NCBI RefSeq assembly: GCF_000817785.2
Contig: NZ_JTCM02000002.1
Span: 62,001 to 126,000, forward strand
From: Hassallia byssoidea VB512170
GTDB taxonomy: Bacteria; Cyanobacteriota; Cyanobacteriia; Cyanobacteriales; Nostocaceae
Direction: 5' to 3'
DNA: 64,000 nt
This document shows positions 61,831 to 64,000 of the stretch, in pieces (the first letter of the stretch is position 1; each line of letters begins with the position of its first letter). Both the position numbers and the translations under genes were made by a program. The notes under the pieces were generated by a model, which was not told where the DNA came from, searched no databases, and saw nothing but the letters and a program-made list of their open reading frames with translations.

Positions 61831-61858
61831 GTAGAGACAATTCATGAATTGTCTCTAC
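61831..61858. repeat. GTAGAGAC palindrome, diverged centre, copy 8
   Basis: Perfect palindrome with 14-nt arms GTAGAGACAATTCA and no loop. It keeps the GTAGAGAC ends of the family but has ATTCATGAAT in place of the GTTCC/GGAAC core. Confidence 0.8.
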
Positions 61859-61925
61859 TTTGGATAAAAAGTGGCGATCGCAATTGACTTGTATTTAAGC
61901 CGACATTATATAACTCCTAACTTTA

Positions 61926-61955
61926 GTACAGACGTTCGGTCCGGAACGTCTCTAC
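61926..61955. repeat. GTAGAGAC palindrome, copy 9
   Basis: GTACAGACGTTC and GGAACGTCTCTAC arms around a short centre. Immediately followed by ACTCCTAACTCC heptads to about 62005. Confidence 0.75.
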
Positions 61956-62020
61956 AACTCCTAACTCCTAACTCTAAACTCCAAACTCCAAACTCCAAAC
62001 TCCTGCTGTAATTATATTTC

Positions 62021-62515
62021 TCACCATCCCCAAGTGCCGGCGCCACCTTTGAAAGGTCCGACAATATCGCTGGTAATCCAACCACCATAAAAGTTACCTG
62101 GTTGGGGTTGTACTTTTTCCCCATCCACGTAGCACGCATCCATCATGTGAGCGTAAAAAGCTACATAATCTTTGATAGATGCAAACTCTGGTGTAGGTTC
62201 GGGGTAAAACCAAGCAGCATTTTGCACTTCTTTGTCACCTACGCGGATATTGTAGTAACCGGCACTTCCCTTCCATTCACAAAAGCTAGAACGCGGTGTC
62301 AAAAGTAGGTATTCCATTTTGATATCCGCAGGAGGAATGTAGTAACCCGGTGGATGGCTGGTTTCTAAAACACGTTTAGCGCTGCGGGTATCTGCGATAA
62401 TTACATCATTAAAGATGATTTGGATGTGTTTCGTTGTGTCCTCTAAACGAGGGGGACGGGGGTAATCCCAAACTGATTCTTGTCCGGGGTTGGGTTCGAT
62501 GCGTTGGGCTGTCAT
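62021..62515 (-). CDS. DUF427 family protein
   Basis: 164 residues. EPNPGQESVWDYPRPPRLED opening; HIQIIFNDVIIADTRSAKRV, ETSHPPGYYIPPADIKMEYL, CEWKGSAGYYNIRVGD and AWFYPEPTPEF are the DUF427 fold. Small cytosolic beta protein of unknown function, present across cyanobacteria and actinobacteria. ATG at 62515 starts the canonical sequence. Confidence 0.93.
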   Translation of the reverse strand: MTAQRIEPNPGQESVWDYPRPPRLEDTTKHIQIIFNDVIIADTRSAKRVLETSHPPGYYIPPADIKMEYLLLTPRSSFCEWKGSAGYYNIRVGDKEVQNAAWFYPEPTPEFASIKDYVAFYAHMMDACYVDGEKVQPQPGNFYGGWITSDIVGPFKGGAGTWGW

Positions 62516-62518
62516 ATA

Positions 62519-62558
62519 GGGACTAGGGATTAGGGACTAGGGACTAGGGATTAGGGAT
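62519..62558. repeat. GGGACTA heptad repeat
   Basis: Five or so units of AGGGACT/AGGGATT just upstream of the DUF427 start. Confidence 0.75.
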
Positions 62559-62673
62559 TTTTTGCATATTAAACTACACATACACACAGATAATAATCTG
62601 TAATTCATTAATGTAGTTAGCGCTGAAGCGCTAAAGTCAGCCCGCTTTTAAAAGCTGTTCACTGAGTAATTTT

Positions 62674-63132
62674 TCAATTTCTACTTTCTTGTCGTGGATC
62701 TTCGCTTGGTGGATGCCAACCACCTTTTATCCAAAGACGACGCGCTTTTAAAATAGAACTTTCATTGTGACGTTCATCATTGAGGTCTAAACGATTACAA
62801 GTAGCTCGTCCTGTAGGAGTAATGCCGAAAATTGTTAAACCATCTGCTGACCATATAAAGTTATCAGACCATTTTTGCTTACGAGGATTAAACAAAGAAA
62901 TCATTTCTCCTGTTTCTGGGTCAATGCCAGTTGTGAAATTATAACGATATCCGTTACAACGTTGACAGGCTAACGCCAAATTATCAGCGTCATCGGAACC
63001 ACTAAGAGACTGCGGAACAATATGATCAATAGAAAACTGAGCCGCACTTGCTTCTTCTAAAGAATGACAGTATTCGCAAAGGTATTTCGCTCTTTCTCTA
63101 ACTAATTTTATAGTTGCATCATTAACTGTCAT
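62674..63132 (-). CDS. HNH endonuclease family protein
   Basis: 152 residues. RAKYLCEYCHSLEEASAAQF, SIDHIVPQSLSGSDDADNLA and LACQRCNGYRYNFTTGIDPE make a CxxC...HH...CxxC-type HNH site, with the catalytic His in DHIVP. It could nick DNA; a role in defence or mobile DNA is usual for the family but not shown here. Translationally coupled to the upstream gene (63129-63368) by an ATGA overlap. Confidence 0.88.
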   Translation of the reverse strand: MTVNDATIKLVRERAKYLCEYCHSLEEASAAQFSIDHIVPQSLSGSDDADNLALACQRCNGYRYNFTTGIDPETGEMISLFNPRKQKWSDNFIWSADGLTIFGITPTGRATCNRLDLNDERHNESSILKARRLWIKGGWHPPSEDPRQESRN

Positions 63133-63368
63133 GACTCAGCAATTATTCTGGCATTTAGCAAGGTAAAAATTCTATCAAGTTCTAATATTCCTGCTAGTTC
63201 AGCTTCTTGTTCTGAAGTCAGTGTTCCAGCTTTTTTATTAAGAGAAAGTTCTTCAAGCTGAGACTGTAGTTCATCAGTAAACTTGAATAGATGCAAATTT
63301 CTTACTTTACTAATTTTAATTCCAGACTCTACCCAGGATGAGGGTTGAACCATCATTTGAGTAATCAT
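63129..63368 (-). CDS. Small protein preceding the HNH nuclease
   Basis: 79 residues from ATG 63368 (MITQMMVQPSSWVESGIKIS); the frame is open to 63479. VRNLHLFKFTDELQSQLEEL and GTLTSEQEAELAGILELDRI are alpha-helical. Four-nucleotide overlap with the HNH gene suggests co-translation and a shared job, perhaps as immunity or regulatory partner. No family recognised. Confidence 0.6.
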   Translation of the reverse strand: MITQMMVQPSSWVESGIKISKVRNLHLFKFTDELQSQLEELSLNKKAGTLTSEQEAELAGILELDRIFTLLNARIIAES

Positions 63369-63568
63369 GGTTGTGTCTTGGTAAGTTGGGGAATGGTCGT
63401 ATTGTAACAATGAATCATGTTTTGCCGCTTTAAAAAGCGTCTCTTTATTAGACAACCTAGCTGAGTTGAGCGATCGCATGGCATGCTGCTGTTGTAGTTT
63501 TAGATAGCGGGGTGCGATCGCACACCACTATATTAAGCCCGAAGAGGCATCCATCCCCATCTCCGGCG

Positions 63569-63868
63569 TTATTTTGGCAAATTGTCTATAATCTCGTGCA
63601 GTTCTTCCTTTGCATCTTTGGCAAACTGAACGCTGCTAATACTGGCAAGAATTCCTGCACCTGCGGTAACGCTGGCTTCTGGTACTTTATTTAAATAGAG
63701 TAGTCCCACACCAGATAATGTCATCATCGCAGATGCTGCGGTTACGCCTAAAGCAAGATTAAAGGTGAGACGCGCTTGGCGTAATAATTCTTCAATTATT
63801 TTTTGTTCCATTTCTTGTGCAGCATCGTTATTGTTGGGTTGGGGTTTGGAAAAAATATTGAAGTTCAT
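63569..63868 (-). CDS. Small membrane protein, cyanobacterial TRADD-N-associated TM type
   Basis: 99 residues from ATG 63868 (MNFNIFSKPQPNNNDAAQEM); the frame is open to 63940. Two hydrophobic segments: LTFNLALGVTAASAMMTLSG and LGVLLYL-like YLNKVPEASVTAGAGILASI, with acidic ends AKDAKEELHEIIDNL. The pattern resembles the cyanobacterial TRADD-N-associated membrane domain found beside adaptor/STAND and CHAT proteins. Stand-alone here; upstream sequence to the window edge shows no partner. Confidence 0.6.
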   Translation of the reverse strand: MNFNIFSKPQPNNNDAAQEMEQKIIEELLRQARLTFNLALGVTAASAMMTLSGVGLLYLNKVPEASVTAGAGILASISSVQFAKDAKEELHEIIDNLPK

Positions 63869-64000
63869 GAATTGTTGACCTCGCTTGTGTATAGAATTTA
63901 TTGATTGACAGCTATCTGCAAGGTTTTTCTGAACTTGCATATTTGTATCCTATTGGGGCAACAATTTAAATTCGAGGGCAGATAAGTTGAGTTTCAATTT

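Noticed and set aside
63950-64000. Minus-strand open frame ending at 63950 (LKLNLSALEFKLLPQ) at the right edge
   Set aside because: Only 17 codons are visible; could be the end of a gene beyond the window but cannot be supported.
1-64000. tRNA and rRNA genes
   Set aside because: No cloverleaf or rRNA sequence was recognised by eye; a covariance-model scan would be needed to exclude a tRNA.

Overview
The window reads as chromosome from a cyanobacterium, most likely a filamentous heterocyst-forming (Nostocales-type) one. The evidence is a complete beta-carboxysome operon, an NDH-1 CO2-uptake gene set, psbI, XisH/XisI proteins, a HetZ-like regulator, many HIP1 octamers (GCGATCGC), very small dispersed repeats and abundant 7-bp tandem repeats. 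No tRNA, rRNA or CRISPR array was recognised, and I do not name a genus.

Layout. 1-8.5 kb: a partial acetyltransferase, an aldo/keto reductase, a DUF4349 lipoprotein, then a minus-strand run of two beta-propeller glycosidase-like proteins, a BT1-type transporter, an O-methyltransferase and a TauD-like dioxygenase that may form a small metabolic cluster. 8.5-20 kb: imperfect repeats before a two-domain SagB-type oxidoreductase, an acyltransferase, a glycosyltransferase, an AbrB antitoxin whose PIN toxin has been cut off beside xisHI, a PhoD phosphatase, a short-chain dehydrogenase plus a decayed fragment of its 3' end, and mnmE. 20-25 kb: a Uma2 protein, a large CHAT-domain protein joined to a HetZ-like DNA-binding region, and a MuiA/DUF4139 protein.

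25-38 kb is the functional core. A CmpR-like LysR regulator and ccmO-ccmN-ccmM-ccmL-ccmK1-ccmK2 (minus strand) lie back-to-back with ndhF4-ndhD4-cupB and an MpaB-like gene (plus strand), sharing an AT-rich region of about 600 bp. The plus-strand genes hydrate CO2 to bicarbonate at the thylakoid. The minus-strand genes build the shell and Rubisco-organising matrix that use it. CcmM keeps the residues of an active gamma-carbonic anhydrase.

38-46 kb is accessory: Uma2 paralogues, DUF29, VapBC- and HigBA-type modules, and two Ser/Thr kinases, one with a membrane segment built from hexanucleotide repeats. 45-64 kb mixes housekeeping and accessory genes: metF, trpS, a B12-binding radical SAM protein, proline iminopeptidase, a deleted glycerol-kinase pseudogene not previously visible as a long ORF, a second HigBA, DUF429, glycogen phosphorylase, psbI, a DUF3769/LptD-like outer-membrane protein, Uma2, bestrophin, DUF427, HNH nuclease and a small protein resembling cyanobacterial TRADD-N-associated membrane proteins.

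The least familiar item is the CHAT/adaptor/HetZ-like fusion at 21-23 kb. Repeat biology is the other strong theme: at least nine GTAGAGAC palindromes, several heptad tandem repeats, and small dispersed repeats that have changed protein C-termini.
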